A stretch of 64,000 nucleotides of DNA. Origin: Furcasterigmium furcatum (taxonomy: Eukaryota > Ascomycota > Sordariomycetes > Glomerellales > Plectosphaerellaceae). The first letter of the stretch is position 1; each line of letters starts with the position of its first letter. Shown one piece after another: positions 1 through 10,698 of this stretch. The translations under genes were made by a program, and so were the position numbers. The notes under the pieces were generated by a model. The model made no database searches and had not been told where the DNA came from. It saw nothing but the letters and a program-made list of their open reading frames with translations. The DNA lies in the NCBI GenBank assembly GCA_001599815.1, contig BCIA01000002.1:3755626-3819625 (forward strand), given 5' to 3'.

Positions 1-422
1 TCAGCAGGAAAAACAAAATCCAACCCTTGCTTCTGCCTCGGAATTACCAGGCAAAAGCCAAACAAGGTCTTGAGCGCCGAGCCGGGAGAAGACGCGAGAC
101 CCACGCCCGCTTCGCTAGATCAGCCTCCGAGACCAACCAAGATCCCTGGCATTTTATAGTGGTCGCCAGCCTCTCTTGTCTCCTTCCTCCTCTCCTCCAT
201 ATCACCCACCAGCAACCCGCACAAACCGCCACCACGGGGCGACGCAGGCACACCGACTTCTCCCATGCCGGCCTACCCCCGATAGCCACTGCTGCCGGCC
301 TCTGCCAGAGGTCCTCAGGCTCCAAGCTCTGGCGGCGCAGACTCATCTCCCTCCTCCACGACAGCTGCTGCGGCGCAAAGCCGCTGCGCAACGTCAACTC
401 CTTCGTCCTCCCGCTGTCCATC

Positions 423-2855
423 ATGTCCGCCGCCGTCGCTGCTGAGAAGCAGAACCGCCCGGCCGATATCGAGGACGGCCTCCCCTCGCCCCTCCCACCG
501 CTGAACCGAAACGACTCGGCGGACGTCTCCCCAAAGACGCAGGCGCCGGGCGACGTACCCATGCCGCAGGCCGAATACTTCCCCGAGAAGACGACGCAGG
601 GCCAGCGCGCTCCCACGACGACAGCAACGACGGACACGGGCGTCACGATCACGGCGCAGAAGGCCGACCGACCGAGGATCCGCATCAAGGGCCAGGAATC
701 CTCCCTGCGCGACGAGAACACGCTGAGCCGCCAGTCGTCGACCCGCTCGACCGCCACCATCACGCGGCCGACGATCGAGATGCTCAAGGACCAGCACCGC
801 CCATCCTTCGACTCTGGCGTCACCATCGGGCGCGGGCGCACGGCGTCCATCTCGAGCCTGAGCTTCGCCATGTCGAGCGACCCCAAGCTGCCTAGGGGAA
901 CGCACAAGAAGACGGACAAGGGGCGCATCCGGGCGAGCTCACCGCCGCCCAAGAGGTAAGAGCTGGTGATTTTCTTCGTCTTTTCTGGCCGCTCGTCATG
1001 TCGTCCTGCTCAATGTGGCGAGGGGTGCCCTCCAACGGCCGCCCTGACGCAATGGCTGTCCGATTGAGTTCCCCTTCCCGCCTCCCGTCTTCAAGTTTAA
1101 CCTTAGGATTCAACGATTGAGGGCTGCTGCTATTCCCCCATGGAAGTCCATGACCCAGAGGCGCCCTGTGGACGGAGTCATCTGGAGCCGGATGCGGCAG
1201 TACCCCGCCTCCCCCACCACCCCCCAGCGCAGCTGATGGGAATTCCGCCCCTAATCTGGCCTGGAATTCCGAGGTCTGGCGGCTGAGGCATTGGATCTCA
1301 CGGTGCACCACATGCAAGCGCTGTGGAGAGCTTCCATTGACACCGGCAGCGACCGCGCCGTTCTAGACTTCAGCGTGCCCCCATTTCCGGTTAGGAACCC
1401 TTCCAACACAGCCAACACAGCCCAGGTTAGGGCGCAAAGTGCTGAAGAAGAGGGGCTGCATCATCAGACCACGCCCCGCGGCCTCCCCAGGTTCCCTCCC
1501 CTCCTTCCCGTCTCCCTTTCCGCCAATTCCCGCAGGTGCTCACGCTGTCTCTTGCATGTCTTGGAAGACCAAGACCGACCCTGCATGTGCTGGACCATCC
1601 GTTCCATCTTTACCCTCCCGCTTCAATTCCACTGCTACACATCCCGAGCCGACATCATATCATATCCATGGCGCTGACCGACGACTCCGCCCCTAGGTTC
1701 CAAAACCACGTCGCATTCGACAACCTCCCGCTGGGCGATGCGACAAAGAGCAACACGCCCTCTTTCACCCTCAACGTCCGCCACAGCGGCTACCAAGCCA
1801 AGAGACGCTCGCGCACCTTTATGGTGGGTGTTGACGAGCACGCCTACTCCGACTATGCGCTACAGTGGCTTCTCGACGAGCTTGTCGACGATGGGGACGA
1901 GGTCGTGTGCGTCAGGGTCATCGAGAGGGAGCCCAGGGCCTTCGAGAAGGAGAAGGACAACAAGGACGCCTCCAAGGTCTACAAAGACGATGCGCAGAAG
2001 CTGATGGATGCGATCATCGAGAAGAACGGCGCCAACCGTGCCATCAGCGTCATCCTCGAGTATGCCGCTGGCAAGCTGCACTCGACATTCCAGAAACTTG
2101 TACGTCCGTCCATTGCGGCCGCCGTCGCACCACGCCGAGGCAAAACGAAGACCGACTGACATGCCCGCTCTCCCTAGATCCAAATATACCAACCCGCGAT
2201 GCTCATCGTCGGCACGCGCGGCCGATCCCTCGGCGGCCTGCAGGGCCTAGTTAACACCCGAAACTCCTTCTCCAAGTACTGCCTCCAGTACTCGCCCATC
2301 CCCGTCGTGGTGGTGCGGCCGACGGAGAAGCGCGAGAAGAAGAAGAGCAAGCGCATGAACGACACGGAGCGCCAGACCTACGTGCGCATGCTCTCGGCCA
2401 CCGGCGGCAAGCACGAGGCCGACAGCGAGCGGAGCAGCATGTACGAGGTGGAGGTGCAGTACTCGGCGGACGAGGAGGCGCACCAGGTGGCCAAGGTGCT
2501 CGGGCTGCCGGCGTCGTTCGACCCCACGATCAAGCCCCTGAACACGAGCACGCTCATGCGGCCGAGGACGATAGAGCCCTCGCCGCTGTCGACGCAGACG
2601 AGCCGCGAGTCGGACGAGAGCAAGAGCTCGGTCGCGCCGGCGAGCACGGCGGGGGACAGTGAGGAGAGCGACACGAGCGAGGACGAGTTCGAGGTCATGA
2701 CGGGTGACCAGGCGCTGGACCAGGACGCACAGGAGCGTCTGCATGACATGGAGGTCGGCGAGGCGGCGGCGCTGCTGCAGCAGAACCGGCGGGAAAGCGT
2801 CGACTCGGGCGACGAGGAAGCGGGGAAGCACTCGCGGAAGAACAGCGGGGGCTGA
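423..2855 (+). CDS. Universal stress protein (USP) domain protein
   Basis: Predicted 537-aa cytosolic protein. Exons 423-955, 1697-2099 and 2178-2855; the joins keep frame (AG|G gives Arg; CTT|ATC). Residues 1-177 are low-complexity, Ser/Thr/Pro-rich and probably disordered. The USP alpha/beta domain follows, from the conserved lead-in RFQNHVAFDN through RRSRTFMVGVDE, YALQWLLDELVDDGDEVV and the nucleotide-binding type loop MLIVGTRGRSLGG to IPVVVVRP. The C-terminal third is acidic and Ser-rich. USP domains bind ATP or AMP in many members and relate to stress tolerance; the exact role of this fungal branch is not known to me. The first intron is 741 nt, far longer than any other in the window. 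The frame is open upstream to position 27, so an earlier start is possible; 423 is the first good ATG (ATCATGTCC). Confidence 0.85.
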
Positions 2856-3173
2856 TCAGAGGGAGGGGGTGTTTACAGACGGCGGGAGGGAGGCAGCACT
2901 TCATTTTATTCTCACGACTACGACTGGGATGACGACGTTCGTTGATACCACGGCATGGCTCTTGGCTTATGGGTTTAGTTAGGCACTGGAGCGCATCCCA
3001 TGGTGAGAGGACATATATGATTTAGGGAATAAAGGGCTTTAACAACCATTATGAATTCAAGTCCATCCAAGGTGATGGTGCCATCCATGCTGAATGCAGC
3101 CGGGCAGCAAACCCAGTACTTAGGGATCTTCAGTGGCCGAGACTTCAAGTTTCGGAAAGCTAGAGGGATCTGG

Positions 3174-3277
3174 GGTATTATTTAATAATAGGATGGTATA
3201 TATAAGAATTATACATAAGTTTTAATTTATATCTCTAATTATATAATACCTACTACCTTTAATAAACTAATAGTTGT
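3174..3277. repeat. AT-rich TpA-dense patch, probable RIP relic
   Basis: About 100 bases made almost wholly of A and T, dense in TpA and with few CpG or CpA, abruptly different from the flanks. This is the composition left by repeat-induced point mutation of an old transposon. No coding remnant is readable, so the parent element is unknown. Confidence 0.5.
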
Positions 3278-3540
3278 AGGGAAATATGGTCGGCGGCCTT
3301 CGGGGATGTCCCGGTGGACAGACGGATCAGAAACGAGAATGACGATGGTATTTAGGAGTGGCGAATTGACGAATGGCAGCTATGCATCTTGCTACCATCT
3401 GGCTCGTGCCAGGATGGCACGGCTTCACAAGGTAGGTCAGGATTTTGGTGATGTCTTGTTGATGATCCTGGCAGGTTGAACTGGCAGGCCAGGATCTGCA
3501 TATCTAGGCGTGTGCCATGTGGAGCACCATATCACATGGC

Positions 3541-3692
3541 AGTAAATAAGCTATTATCCTAAGTATCTTATAGTTATAGTACTATAGCTACTTTTACCCG
3601 TCCTCAGCGTTCCTACACCCTAACGTAGCTTCTTAACGAGCTACTTAGCAAAACTCATAACTTTCTATAGAAACTACTCCTAGCGATTTGTT
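3541..3692. repeat. Second TpA-rich patch, probable RIP-degraded repeat
   Basis: TpA-rich stretch with repeated CTTA, TATAG and CTAC words and sharp compositional edges. It lies 260 bases from the first AT-rich patch and may come from the same degraded element. No terminal repeats or coding remnant could be read. Confidence 0.45.
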
Positions 3693-4678
3693 TCTCGGAA
3701 CCAAAGCTTGACTCCCGACGGGCTTGAGGAAAGTAGTTGATATTACCCACGTTAGAGATCTGTCGTTTGCTGCCAGGTGAAGCGAAGCGGCCAGCTGCCC
3801 AGATGCCCTGATCAGGCGAAGAATGGCACTCTATGAGCCGTGCCCGTGAATATCATAACTAGTTGAGGCGCCCAGGACGCGCCCAGGAGGCGTGAGTGTC
3901 GAGGGCGTTACTCGATTGGCTGGCCTCGAGTGTCGAGTCCCTCCCTCGAGGGCTGTGGCGCGCCGGATACAATCGTCGGTGCATCTCCGTCTCGTGGGTG
4001 CTCTTGGGAGGCTGCTGTGCCACTTTGGCGCAGCAGCCGCCGTGTCACGTCCCCCGACGATCGTAACGCACATGCCGCTTTCGACTGCCAATGAACTAGG
4101 CGTTCGTCATGGTGCCGAAAGCCATCCGTCTGTCTACGTGTGCCGCGAGCTGTCCGGGTGAGGCGGCAGTGCGTTCAGGCACGCATCGGCGTATGCCCAG
4201 GGATGTCTGTGGCGAGACGAGTCAAGATGCGGAACAAACGAGAACAACTGCCGAGCGTAAGAGACCTGAAAGCTTCTGTAGCCTCGGTATATGTCCATGG
4301 TTCATGTTCAGCGCCTTTTATACAAGAGATCCGCGCCCGCGAGCATCGGCTCCTCCGCCCCGCAAGCAACAGAGGAAACAGATCAGTCGATGGATCAACA
4401 TCCTGGGACTGTCTCCTGTATTGGTGGCGCACAGCCTGACTGATACGCTACGTTGCGTGTGGATAAAACCGTTGCTGTGCCGCAGGCGAGAGGCTTGTGG
4501 CCAAGCAAAGGCAAAGGCAATCGACGATCCCGGGCATTGGGATATACTGGGCGTGCTGTGCCGTGAAGACTTCCAGAATCGCGAGACTGATGTCATGAAG
4601 CTCCGTGCCATGTCTTTGGCGGGTGGTAGACTGCTTGCGAGAACACTCGTAGTGCTTAGAACTAGCTGTCTCGCCGTC

Positions 4679-4686
4679 TATAAATA
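4679..4686 (+). promoter_or_regulatory. TATA box of the 4804 secreted-protein gene
   Basis: TATAAATA lies 125 bases before the ATG at 4804, a normal distance for a fungal TATA promoter with a short leader. Confidence 0.5.
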
Positions 4687-4803
4687 TCAGGGCCCTCGCC
4701 ACTGATGTAGACAACTCTTCATCTGCAGCTCAGCACATCACCTACTGACCCGCGCCGATCCTCTATTGCCTCTTTGCCCATCTCACACTTCTCCCTACCC
4801 ACA

Positions 4804-6193
4804 ATGATCTCCAACGCGGCTCTCAGCATGGGCCTTGCCGCTGTCGGCCTCGCCGCCTATGCCACGGCACAGACTCCGATGGCAGTCTGCGACATATTCA
4901 CCTCGCCGAACTGGAGTGTTTGTGAGTGTGATGACGCCCGACCAGAGCTCCGGACACTGACCCCGCGTGAACCACAGGCGACCGGATCGTGGCAGGCCTC
5001 GAGGCGCCCCTGGCCGAGGAGCCGTTCACAAACGACTGCGACAGGGCCTGCATGATCTGGACCATCGGCAGCGAGAACTGCCAAGTCGGCGCCTGCTTCC
5101 TGCGGGATACCTGCTACAGCGTCATGAGCCATAGCACGCTCAGCGTTGCCAGCATGATCGTTCAGGAGAACTGCGGGTCGGACGGCGGCTACACCGAGCA
5201 GTTCAACATGATGCGCATCACGTTCGAGAACAACCCCGACCACGGCTGGGGCGGCAGCAGGGTCGCCGAGCTCGCCGACGACGGACTCGTCAACGTGACC
5301 ACCTACGACAACGGCGTGCAGGCGGCCTCCATGTCCTTCGAAGAGTACGAGGCCCTGCAGGCCGAGCTGTACGCGATCAACCACGGCGAGGCCGAGACCA
5401 AGCGATCCGTCCCGGAGCGGCGCCACATTGACCACCGCGACCTCGCCAAGCGTCAGAACTCGTTCAGGATCTGGGCCATGGGCACCACCACCAACGAGAA
5501 CTTGCGGCAGGAGGTGTCAGACATCATCAACGGCCAGCACGACACGTCGTGGTCCTTCTCCGAGACCAAGACGATCGGCCTGGACTGTACGTTCCCCCTA
5601 TCTGTCCCTGGGCTTTTGCTCTTCCCGGCTACCATCTCTCTCTCTCTCTCCCTCCCTCTCTCTCTCTCCCTCTCTCTCTCTCTCTCCCTCTCTCTCTCTC
5701 TCTCNNNNNNNNNNNNNNNNNNNNNNNNNNNNNNNNNNNNNNNNNNNNNNNNNNNNNNNNNNNNNNNNNNNNNNNNNNNNNNNNNNNNNNNNNNNNNNNN
5801 NNNNNNNNNNNNNNNNNNNNNNNNNNNNNNNNNNNNNNNNNNNNNNNNNNNNNNNNNNNNNNCTCTCTCTCTCTCTCTCTCGCGCTAGATCACGTTGGCT
5901 AACACCCGCGGTTTCTCGCAGTCTCCATGGAGATGTCGACTGGCTTCTTCGACATCTTCTCGGCTTCCGTGGGCATCAGCGTCAGCGAGGAGCACAGCGA
6001 GACCATCGAGAACGGAATGACCGTCACCGTCAACTCGTGCCCCTCGAACCGCGGCTACGTCGTCTGGGACCCCATTATGGACTTTTACGACGGCTACTTC
6101 ACCGACGAGCCCGATCAGTGGTATGTCGTCTGGGTGCCCACCGCGCGCAACGGCTACGCCAGGGGCGAGTTCCGCTCCATCTGCCTCTCCTGA
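4804..6193 (+). CDS. Secreted protein with two Kex2-type sites, unknown family
   Basis: Predicted 332-aa secreted protein. Exons 4804-4921, 4978-5586 and 5922-6193; intron 2 contains a CT microsatellite and the assembly gap. Residues 1-23 form a typical signal peptide ending ATAQ. The N-terminal half is Cys-containing (CDRACMIWTIGSENCQVGAC). Lys-Arg pairs at residues 181-182 and 197-198 (ETKR and LAKR) are where Kex2 would cleave, leaving a C-terminal mature chain of about 134 residues from QNSF. That part contains the Ser/Glu-rich stretch SVGISVSEEHSETIE and ends with YVVWVPTARNGYARGEF. I do not recognise the family. The alternation of polar residues could suit a beta-rich fold, but this is a guess; an effector or cell-wall role is possible. 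TATA box at 4679. Confidence 0.75.
5634..5880. repeat. CT microsatellite with assembly gap, inside an intron
   Basis: Runs of CTCTCT broken by single C insertions on both sides of 158 N (5705-5862). The tract lies wholly in the second intron of the secreted-protein gene, and its true length is unknown. Confidence 0.9.
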
Positions 6194-6893
6194 TGCGGAT
6201 CGGCCGAGCGCAGCCTGGAAATATGAACCATATCTGTGATTGTCAGGGCGGTTGTAAGCGGGGGAGTTGGGGGTGTCGTGTTCTCTGTGCGAGGCGTGGT
6301 GGAGTAGTCGCCAGCCTTGACTTGTAACCTGTACTGTTCATCACGCTCCTTACCCTCATCGTGCACGCTTAAATAATGTACTTGTTTGCTTATACTTCTG
6401 CTCTGATGCAAAATCCCGATGACACTGATGGCGAAGGACCCGGTGTTGTAACTATGTTTTTTCACATTTATTTATATCTTTGACATTGCCATACTTTGAT
6501 GAGTAATAAATATACGGCTCTGCAGCGCCCCACCTGCCACGCGCCACTGTGGCTTGGCGCCTCGAAATCAATAACGGTCACCCCTGCATCTCTCTATCCT
6601 TGGCTGCTGCTGTAGCGGGTGATTGAATACGATACAGCCCTCCCAACCCGGAACAAACACACAAACGCTCCGATGCTCCGTGGCCTCGTGTGCAACCTCG
6701 CTTCTTCCGACCCTCAACACCCCTCCATACGACCTTCAACCCCGTTCTCGATGATCGATCTACCATAACACTCAACAACCTCCTTCGCGCGACTGCTCCC
6801 CCGCTGCTGAATGTCTCACCTCATCCCGCCTCGTCACCACCGCCACCGTTCCTCTTCTTCTCGATCCTCCTCCTCGAGAACTAACCACCACAA
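6194..6893. other. Intergenic, 3' region then CT-rich leader
   Basis: The left half is the AT-leaning 3' region of the secreted-protein gene (TTTATTTATATC near 6467). The right half is a pyrimidine-rich leader just before the ATG at 6894. No gene seen. Confidence 0.5.
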
Positions 6894-8546
6894 ATGTGGC
6901 CCTTCTCCTCCCCGTGCGACACCGACGCCTGCGCCCCGATAGACCCGTCCGCCGCCTCGACACCGGGCCTGCTCCTCGCCCTCTCCCCCTTCCTCGCCAC
7001 CTTCGCCGGCGTCTTCGTCCTCGCCGGCCGCCACATCTTCCCCCGCCTCGCCCGCGTCCACGACGCCCGCGACGGCGAAGACAACGTCCTCCCCTCCCAC
7101 GCCCCGCCGAGCCTCCGACAAGCCCACGCAGAACATGGAAAGAAGAGCCTTCGGAGACGCGTCGCCGCCGCGACCTTCAGCGCAACCGTCGCGCTGGCCG
7201 CCGTGCTGGGCGAGCTGATCCTGTGCGAGGTCGTGGATATCGTGAGCCCCCGGGCCCGCGCCGTGGGACTGGATGTCGTCATACCGACGCTCCTGATCCT
7301 GCTCGTCGGCGTCGTGCCGTTCCTCGAGATCCAGAGCGTCGTTTCCGGCCTGGGCTGGCGGTTCCAGCGCACGGCGAAGGGGAGGGTCCCGCGGTTCACG
7401 TGGGGGCTGCAGCTGGTCGTCTTTGGCGGGTGGCTGTTCGCCTTCTGGAGTCTGGGCGTCATGGTGCCCGCCGATATCGAGTACGGGTCCGTCGCGGCGC
7501 GCATGGAGAGCGGGACCGGGCACGCCGGGCTTAAGAGGGCATGCCTGGAACGGATAGGCATCATCGGGATCGCGCTGATGGCGATGCTTAGCGGTTTCGC
7601 GGCCGTGTCGACGCCGTGGCATACCTTTGGCGCCGTGGCGGAGAGGAAGAGGAGGCCGGTCACCGAGGCGGACATATCAAGGAAGGAGGCCGGGCTAGAG
7701 GCCACGAACGAGATGCTCCTGACGAAGCGGCACCGGCTCCAGACGCTGGAGAGGAAGGCCACGAGCCAGCCGCAGAACGCGTCCGGGGGGATCATGGGCA
7801 AGATGCTGGGCACGATACGGGGCGTGGCCGGCGATGAGGCGGAGATGCGCGGCCTGCGCGTCGAGATTGCGGGCCTCGAGACCATGGAGGCCAACCTCTC
7901 GTCGAACCTCGGCGTGATGAGGACGCGCGCGGCGGCGACGGCGCGCGCATCGACGGCGTTCGGCAGGTTCCTCACCGTCCCTCACTATCTCTTCAGCCTC
8001 TACTGCGTGTACCGCATCGTCGCCACGTTCCTCACGACGGCGCGGAGGGCCTACTCCCCCGCCGCGGCGTTCAGCTCCACGGACCCCATCAACCGCTTCC
8101 TCGGTCTGCTCGCGCGGCACTGGGACCCGACGCTCGACCAGGACGGCTGGGCGCGGCAGATCTCCTTCCTGCTGAGCGGCGTGATGCTCGCGGCCAGCGC
8201 GTCGTCGGCGACGCAGACGTTCCACCTGTTCGCGCGCTTCGCGCCGGGGCTGCTGTACCAGGCGCAGGCGAACCTGGCGCTCATCACGGGGCAGGTGTCG
8301 GCGGTGTACGTGATCAGCGCGGCGCTGCTGCTGCGCAGCAACCTGCCGAGCGAGATGGGGTCGGCGGTGAGCGACGCGCTCAAGAGCGCGCTGGAGCCGC
8401 AGTTCGTCGACAGCTGGTTCGAGGGGTGGTTCCTCGTCGCGAGCGCCGCGACGGCGGTGGGCGTGTGGATCGGCCGGAAGATCGCGGGGGGCGAGGAGGA
8501 CTGGGACGAGTACGGGGGCGAGGAGATGGGGCAGAAGAGGTCGTGA
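6894..8546 (+). CDS. Golgi pH regulator / GPCR89-type multi-pass membrane protein
   Basis: Intronless 550-aa integral membrane protein. Hydrophobic segments near residues 24-42, 86-110, 125-145, 172-195 and 222-240 precede a charged helical region of about 100 residues (KEAGLEATNEMLLTKRHRLQ onward). A conserved block, GRFLTVPHYLFSLYCVYRI, then leads into several more membrane segments. This layout, with the F-x-x-YCVYRI motif opening the C-terminal domain, is that of the Golgi pH regulator / GTG (ABA_GPCR) family, anion channels of the Golgi or endomembranes in animals and proposed G-protein-linked receptors in plants. The fungal function is less settled. ATG at 6894 follows an in-frame stop and has a good CAAATG context. 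The last residues are acidic and cytosolic. Confidence 0.82.
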   Translation: MWPFSSPCDTDACAPIDPSAASTPGLLLALSPFLATFAGVFVLAGRHIFPRLARVHDARDGEDNVLPSHAPPSLRQAHAEHGKKSLRRRVAAATFSATVALAAVLGELILCEVVDIVSPRARAVGLDVVIPTLLILLVGVVPFLEIQSVVSGLGWRFQRTAKGRVPRFTWGLQLVVFGGWLFAFWSLGVMVPADIEYGSVAARMESGTGHAGLKRACLERIGIIGIALMAMLSGFAAVSTPWHTFGAVAERKRRPVTEADISRKEAGLEATNEMLLTKRHRLQTLERKATSQPQNASGGIMGKMLGTIRGVAGDEAEMRGLRVEIAGLETMEANLSSNLGVMRTRAAATARASTAFGRFLTVPHYLFSLYCVYRIVATFLTTARRAYSPAAAFSSTDPINRFLGLLARHWDPTLDQDGWARQISFLLSGVMLAASASSATQTFHLFARFAPGLLYQAQANLALITGQVSAVYVISAALLLRSNLPSEMGSAVSDALKSALEPQFVDSWFEGWFLVASAATAVGVWIGRKIAGGEEDWDEYGGEEMGQKRS

Positions 8547-8967
8547 GCGAGGACCGAGGTCGCCCGCCGAGGTCTTCTTGTCCGGGGGATGAGATGTACA
8601 TACAGGGTAGTAATGTCTATACCATTCTTGTGCATGAGTCTTTTGCAGTGATCTCTCAGCGTGCGGCATATCTTACTGTACTAGCAATAAGCCACGGTGT
8701 GCGTATCCAGGACTGTTCAGCAGCCCGGGCTGCCAGAGTCGCGTATTCCAAGTCGCCAACTGGACCATTTCAACAAAGATACATCATCACTTAGTTAACT
8801 GGCTCACCACATTTACAAACATTTACAGATAAATTTTTTAAAAAAGGTAATGTATTAGTTCCAAAAACTCCAAGACTCCGAAACGGTCTATGCCATGCTG
8901 TGTGTTGTTAGTACAGCCGGGCGAAAGGGGGCACTCACCTTCCTCCGGTCATCTCCACCTCAGATCT
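8547..8967. other. Convergent intergenic spacer
   Basis: Shared 3' space between the GPHR-like gene and the F-box gene. A short AT-rich stretch at 8818-8862 (TAAATTTTTTAAAAAAGG) could serve polyadenylation. No gene seen. Confidence 0.5.
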
Positions 8968-10698
8968 CTACAGCTCTTCTGCCCCTTCATCGACGTTGTA
9001 CGAGGGGCCCCAAGGGACAGGCGGGGGGATCGGCCCCTCGAGCTCCCTGCGGATGGTCAGCATCAGGGGGCGCAGGGGGTCGTTGGCGAACTGCTCGGTC
9101 ATGTGCACGAGGCGGGCCGACATGGGGACGCGCTCGCCGTGCAGGTGGATGAAGCGCAGCTGCGGGAAGTCCGGCTCCCAGTTGTTGCGGGCGCAGACGG
9201 CGCGGCTGACGAGCCAGCGGCGGAAGAAGCTCCACAGCTGGGCCTCGACGAGCTCGTCGAAGGTGTTGTCGAACCAGTAGAGGGTCAGGCTCCTGAGATG
9301 CTTCTGGGGGAGCATCCGCCATATGGACTTGCCCTCGAGCCGGTGGCCGGGGAAGTAGAAATCGTGGCAGCCGAAGCGGGTTGGGTGCATCCGGAGAAGG
9401 GGGCCTGGCTCGTACCGCCACACGCAGGTCGGGTCGAAGCTGACACTTTCCAGGGCCTTGAAGCTGCGGAAGTCTGAGATAACGTCGTACCCGTGGGGGG
9501 CAGAGTTCCAGCTCTTGTGGCGGAAGTCGAGAGAGATGGACTGGAGCGTTTGGTTAACAAGCAACCCATGCGTGAGAGTAGTAAAAAAGCACGCTAACAT
9601 ACCGCTGGGCGTAAGACGCTGCAGAAAGGGGTACGTGCGGACTATTTGCTGATCTACGCGGTTCGGAAGAATCGAGTATCGAAAGGACCGGAGGAACGGT
9701 GCGGCATCTACGATGGGACGCAGGCGCTTTGGGTAGTCTAGGCTGTCGACGATGGAGAGGCTGGTAAGACGAGGCCAGAACTCAGGAAGGTGAAACCTTC
9801 CCCAGTAGTGAGTGTGCTTGATCTCCAAAGACTCCAGGGTCATCGCGCTGGCCAGAACCAGACCGTTGACAGTAGCTGTCGCCAGCATGAGGATATCACC
9901 GCCGCGATCAATGTCCGCATTCATGCCCCAGATGCAGATGCGCAGGTGCTTCAAGGAGGGGAAGCTGATGAGTGGCACAATGCCGTTGGATTGATCGCGA
10001 GGTAGATGGGGACTGAACCTGGGGTTCAGTTCCAGATCCAACCTCGTGAGGTTCTCGCACGAGTGAAGCATCAGCTCGACGACACTCAGAGCCACCCGGC
10101 CGCCACGGATAGCGGCAGACGCGGAGTCCTCGGTAGCAGGAACGGCCCAAGCGTCGAGGCGAGCCATGTCCGAACCCTCTCCAGCCTCCTCCAGAAAACT
10201 GCAGACATCAAGGGTGTCCCAGAAGCCCGGGTAGAGGAGGCAGAACTCCGTGCGGATCCTCAGGTCCGTCACGAAGCCCGCGGGGCTCAGGTGGTTGCGC
10301 CAGGCCATGACGGGGGCATTCTTGTCCAGGTCCCAGCGCATTGACTTGTAGAACGCGAACATTCAGGGGATATGCGCATGGAATTCGTGTGCCGGGGGGT
10401 GGATGCCGGCGGTCATCTCCGAGTACAGAATCGGGGTAGCAAGGAGGTAGAGGCCGCGGCTGACCTGGGTAATCCTGCTGAGCGTCAGTAGAGCCTGCTT
10501 GTAGCGGGATACAGGATCCCGCGAGTCGAGTTCCCGCCGTGAGGCGTGGCCGAGAAGGGAGAGCTGCCAGAACCACCGAAGTTCGTCCCTCAATGACTCG
10601 ATGATGCGAGTCACGAGGTCTGGGCGGAGCTCTAGGAGTGGCATACTCATCTTCTTGAAAGGGACGAGACTCATGTTGATAGAGGTTGGGGAAGACAT
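8968..10698 (-). CDS. F-box/LRR-like protein gene split by an in-frame TGA (possible pseudogene)
   Basis: One reading frame runs from ATG at 10698 to the stop at 8968, interrupted once by TGA (10365-10363). The part before it (111 aa) has F-box-like helices (LELRPDLVTRIIESL, then LSRITQVSRGLYLLATPILY). The part after (464 aa) carries leucine-rich repeat-like segments (LTRLDLEL, LKHLRICIW, LTSLSIVD, LRSLTLYWF). Such proteins are usually SCF ubiquitin-ligase adaptors. The stop is followed directly by ATG, so the second part could be translated alone from 10362 without its F-box. I found no intron that removes the TGA and keeps frame without losing conserved-looking sequence. A 62-nt intron-like tract (9541-9602) is also present, but splicing it would shift the frame. 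Read it as a decaying gene, a sequence error or a two-part message. Confidence 0.6.

Larger units (their letters stand above)
2856..4803. other. Intergenic region with AT-rich relics
   Basis: No convincing gene. It holds the USP 3' region and two AT/TpA-rich patches (listed separately) within otherwise GC-balanced sequence. Open frames at 4109-4705 and 3892-4161 lack family resemblance or plausible gene structure. The promoter of the next gene, with a TATA box at 4679, occupies the right end. Confidence 0.6.

Noticed and set aside
10286..10426. 141-nt in-frame intron that would remove the TGA of the F-box gene
   Set aside because: Donor GTACTC and acceptor CTGAG are poor, and it would delete the conserved-looking FAFYKSMRWDLDKN segment.
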